Below the pieces are notes generated by a model. It did no database searches and was not told the origin of the DNA. It saw nothing but the letters and a program-made list of their open reading frames with translations. Below, one piece after another: positions 12,451 to 14,989 of a stretch of 14,989 bases of DNA. The translations under genes and the position numbers were made by a program. The stretch spans positions 1-14,989 of the forward strand of contig JAJFTY010000035.1 of the NCBI GenBank assembly GCA_021372695.1. The letters run 5' to 3'. Source of the DNA: Deltaproteobacteria bacterium (GTDB lineage Bacteria; Desulfobacterota; Syntrophia; Syntrophales; UBA5619). How positions within the stretch are numbered: the first letter of the stretch is position 1; each line of letters opens with the position of its first letter.

Positions 12451-12694
12451 CCTTTCGTGACCGTTTTGTCCCGCCATAGTCCCGCTTCTTAATTTCGTGG
12501 ATTGTTATTTGATCTTTGGAATGCTTCTGGCAGTTGCTGCCCGGACGAATTATGTTTTTCGGCACTTCCCATCCTGGGTAGCATATTATTCCGCATGGGG
12601 ATCCGATTCAATGAATAGTAAATAATTGTTTTTGTTAAGTTATCAAGGGAAAACCACGGGCTTGTTTGTGGAATGAACCTATCTATCTCTAGGC
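12451..12694. other. Gene-free, lower-GC stretch after tRNA-Lys
   Basis: I find no convincing reading frame here on either strand. The minus strand is open across 12489-13100, but its product has no recognisable motif and mostly lies antisense to the korA remnant. The 7-mer GTCCCGC occurs twice, 11 bp apart, near 12468 and 12479. Lower GC than the flanking operons suggests foreign or non-coding origin. Confidence 0.5.
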
Positions 12695-12781
12695 CAGGAC
12701 TCCGAGTGCGCTGCTCAAGAAGCCATGGAGCTTGCCCATTGGTAATCACTGACTGAAAAAGATATTTCTGAACAGGAATAA
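12695..12781 (+). pseudogene. Possible C-terminal remnant of an unidentified protein
   Basis: One frame reads QDSECAAQEAMELAHW, then a stop, then SLTEKDISEQE and a second stop at 12779-12781. The residue make-up looks like a real amphipathic helical C-terminus broken by one stop codon. It ends 8 bp before the former start of the korA remnant, as expected for the preceding gene of an old operon. The family cannot be named. Confidence 0.3.
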
Positions 12782-12789
12782 AAGAGGGC

Positions 12790-13113
12790 ATCAAAGAAGT
12801 TGTATCCACGTAATGCTGGGAAACGAGGCCTGCGCGGAAGCGGCCATCCTGACGGGGTACCGCTTCTACGGCGGCTACCCGATCTCTCCGGCCACTAAGA
12901 TCCTGGAAATCCTTTCCAGGCACCTTCCCATAGTCGATGGCCTCTGTCTGCAGTTTGAAGATGAGTTTGCGGTAATGGTCGCCCTCGTGGACGCCTCCTA
13001 AGGTGGAACCAAGGCAATAATCGCCGCGAGCGGTCCAGGATTTTGCCTCATACAGGGGGGACGCAAGGGGCCAATGCACCACGGGATCAGGGCCGGACAT
13101 GCCACCAAGTCGT
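12790..13113 (+). pseudogene. Decayed 2-oxoacid:ferredoxin oxidoreductase alpha subunit (korA/vorB-like) fragment
   Basis: Recognisable pieces of the N-terminal pyrimidine domain of KorA/VorB-type subunits, which with a beta subunit oxidise 2-oxoacids to acyl-CoA using ferredoxin. After AGAGGG the frame reads (ATC)KEVVST from 12790, then a one-base loss at 12811-12812 moves it to MLGNEACAEAAILTGYRF, with the family signature GGYPISPATKILE and LQFEDEFAVM. A TAA (12999-13001) stands where homologues have Trp (GAS-W-GG). It continues GGTKAIIAASGPGFCLIQ to 13054. Then about 18 residues appear deleted, and another frame (13066-13113) gives RGQCTTGSGPDMPPSR, resembling the family's RGGPSTG...P.Q block. 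The remaining two thirds is missing, cut off next to the convergent ThDP gene. With start mutation, two frame changes, a stop and truncation it cannot make a working subunit. Confidence 0.75.
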
Positions 13114-13125
13114 GTTCCACATTTT

Positions 13126-14741
13126 CTACTGGTAGCGCAGGTACTCGTCGCCAGAGGTGGCGACCTCGATCACCGCTCCCCGGCCCGACTCCATCGCCAG
13201 TCGGAACACCTTTGCGAACTCCTCCCGACTGGACGCCTTCATGCCCAGCAGCCCGAAGTCACGAGCGATACCCGCATAGTCGGGCTCGCCGAAGTCGACT
13301 CCTACGGGCGGTAGGTTTCGTTTCACCTGTTTCACCTTGATCGAACTCAGGGCAGCGTCGTTCATAACGACAATCGTGACCGACAACTTCAGGCGCGCCA
13401 GCGTCTCCAGCTCTCCCATGCACATCAGGAACCCGCCGTCGCCGGTGAAGGCGACCACCTGTCTGTCGTAACGGGCGAGCTTCGCCGCAATAGCGCCCGG
13501 GATGGCGTAGCCCATGGAGGCGAGTCCGCTCGTTGTCAGGAAGGTCTCCGGTTCGTATGCAGGCCACTGGGCCATGGCGATCAGTTTATGGGCGCCCACA
13601 TCGACCGTCAGGATACCGTTCCTGGGGAAGAGCCTCCGCATCTCTTCCAGCACGGTCTGGGGGGCGACTCGACCACCGGCTTCGGCGATGTTCGGGACCA
13701 TCATGGCCGCTACATCCCTCCGACACTTCTCGATCCGCTCCAACGTCCAACCGCTGGTCCGTCCGGCCCCTTTTCGGATGGCGCCAAGCAGATACGATAA
13801 ATCGCCGTCCACAGCGGTCCCGGGGCAATAGGATGGGTCATTGGCTCCGGCCAGCGCCACGCTGACCACGGGGAGCTCGATCTTCCACGGTTTGAAGAAC
13901 TCCACGCCGTCCAGCCCAACGGCCAAGATCAGGTCCGCCTCCCGGATCAGGCTGTAAATGGGGGCATCCGTATAGACCCCAAACGTGCCGGCGAACAGGG
14001 GATGGTCCTCAGGGATGCAGCCCTTGGACCGGGCCGTCACCGTCACGGGCGCGCCGAGATGTTCAGCTGCCGCAACCAGTGCTGCACCGGTGTGGGAGAA
14101 AGCGACGCCCTGACCGGCCATGATGATCGGCGCTTTCGACACGGCCAGGATCTCGATCACGCCGGAGAGATCCTCCTCTGATTTATCCTCCCGAGCAATG
14201 CCGAACCGGCGGCCAATCTCCTCTGCGGACATGTCACCCAAATGGGGAAGCTCCTTGTTGGCTTCCGAACCGGGGAAAGCCAGGTATACGGGACCGGGCC
14301 TGCCGGAACTCGCCAGTTCCAGTGCCTTGGGCAGCGAGGTTTCGATCTCTTCGGCGAGCAATCTACTGCTGGATTTTGTGATCGGCTTGAAGAGGCTGAC
14401 AAGGTCGATCCACTGGTGGGTGAAGCTGCCTACCTGGGAAGGTTCGAGGTCGCCGGAGATCGCGATGAGAGGCAGCCGGTCCAGGTGGGCCATGGCCACG
14501 GCGCTCACCATGTTCACCGCTCCGGGGCCGCGGGTGACGATGCAGAGTCCCGGAATCCCTGTAAGGAAACCTGTTGTTCCAGCCATGTAGCGGTGCTAGA
14601 TTCATGGTGGCCTAGAATGAAGGGTATATCGGCCTGCCGCAGAGCTTCCATCAAAGGAATCGATTCGCCTCCGGGTAGGCCGAAGGCGCGTTCCAAACCC
14701 TGCGATTTTAGGTATCGCGCCAAGAATACTGATGCTTTCAT
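13126..14741 (-). pseudogene. Thiamine-diphosphate-dependent enzyme, acetolactate-synthase-like, split by a frameshift
   Basis: Two overlapping frames together form one ThDP enzyme of about 538 residues. The first frame (ATG at 14739-14741) gives MKASVFLARYLKSQGLERAF, then GLPGGESIPLMEALRQ and FILGHHESSTA, with the catalytic cofactor-activating Glu at E47. The second frame (13126-14586, 486 codons) continues MAGTTGFLTGIPGLCIVTRG, PGAVNMVSAVAMAHLDRLPLI (substrate/cofactor domain) and a central domain. Its C-terminal ThDP domain starts the GDG...ND motif at its residue 382 (GDGGFLMCMGELETLARL ... VVMND). The join at 14587-14590 lacks one base; upstream of ATG 14586 the second frame hits TAG at 14596-14598. 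No slippery heptamer is visible. Homologues include acetolactate synthase, sulfoacetaldehyde acetyltransferase and similar enzymes, so the substrate is unknown. It is either a recent pseudogene or a sequencing error in an intact gene, since the rest is well preserved. Confidence 0.8.
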
Positions 14742-14772
14742 ATCCCCCGGGTTAAATCAATAAGCATTTGAT

Positions 14773-14912
14773 ATAGAATAATTTTTCTGTGAATTGGACC
14801 ATACGGATACCGACATCTTCACGGCTCTTACCTTGATCGGGGATTGTAAACTAGTCGTCCCTGAAAAAGTTTAATATATTGTAATTATTGCTTTATTTGT
14901 AAATTATTCTAT
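14773..14912. repeat. 12-bp perfect inverted repeat bounding a 140-bp AT-rich element
   Basis: ATAGAATAATTT at 14773-14784 recurs as its exact reverse complement at 14901-14912. The repeat encloses the transposase-like scrap described separately. This could be the ends of a decayed insertion sequence or a miniature element, or a chance match in AT-rich DNA. I see no obvious target-site duplication next to the arms. Confidence 0.45.
14782..14874 (+). pseudogene. Possible transposase fragment (IS1-like DDE region)
   Basis: An open stretch of 30 codons between two stops ends in CELDHTDTDIFTALTLIG and DCKLVVPEKV. The pattern D-x-x-x-F-T-A-L followed by K-L-V resembles the segment (WTFTALD.DTKLIVSW) found in IS1-type transposases around a catalytic Asp. 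There is no start codon or ribosome site and nothing else of the gene survives here. Recognition rests on about 20 residues, so it is tentative. Confidence 0.3.
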
Positions 14913-14989
14913 GAGATAATCGCCAGTAATTGTTAAAAATACTACAAAAGCCGGTGATTTATGCGCCCCCAAAACATTTCTGCCAAAGA

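Noticed and set aside
12468..12485. Repeated GTCCCGC 7-mer, considered as an attachment-site or CRISPR-like repeat
   Set aside because: There are only two short copies, with no array, no spacer regularity and no cas or integrase gene nearby.
12489..13100. 203-codon minus-strand frame across the gap after tRNA-Lys
   Set aside because: Much of it is antisense to the korA remnant, and the rest has no motif or ribosome site. It is probably open by chance.
14961..14989. ATG with GGTGA a few bases upstream near the right edge (MRPQNISAK...)
   Set aside because: Only nine codons are visible before the window ends, which is too little to call a gene. Extending the window would decide.

Overview
The window reads as chromosomal DNA from a GC-rich, probably anaerobic bacterium. 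A Deltaproteobacteria/Syntrophales-type genome is my best guess. This rests on the gene families and codon use, not on any database match. Most of it is ordinary core genome. The right-hand 2.5 kb is decayed accessory DNA.

Layout. (1) 1-4465, minus strand: a drug-efflux locus, with a TetR-family repressor followed by an AcrA/MexA-type membrane fusion lipoprotein and an AcrB/MexB-type RND permease that runs off the left edge. A strong promoter and a 22-bp palindromic operator lie directly upstream of tetR. (2) 4522-6642, minus strand: groES-groEL with a sigma70-like promoter and a Rho-independent terminator. (3) 6678-8089, minus strand: radA, which probably uses a GTG start that removes 36 residues from the longest reading frame. 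(4) 8198-12248, plus strand: a compact cluster of a Methanosarcina-type phosphoserine aminotransferase, a long-form serA and purA. The first two genes give two consecutive steps of serine synthesis, and purA makes adenylosuccinate for AMP. (5) 12282-12450: tRNA-Lys(UUU) with its own likely promoter and a perfect 19-bp-arm palindrome behind it. (6) 12451-14989: a decayed region. It holds a short unidentified coding remnant, a korA-like (2-oxoacid:ferredoxin oxidoreductase alpha) pseudogene with several lesions, a thiamine-diphosphate enzyme gene split by a frameshift on the opposite strand, and an AT-rich tail. In that tail a 12-bp inverted repeat encloses a possible transposase scrap.

I found no convincing new biological system. 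The points most worth a second look are the gene graveyard behind tRNA-Lys, the frameshifted ThDP enzyme whose catalytic glutamate is separated from its cofactor-binding half, the inverted-repeat element at the right end, and the TetR operator with a related half-site before the pump genes. Several very long open frames lie antisense to serA, purA and the RND gene. They look like products of GC-rich codon bias and are not annotated.
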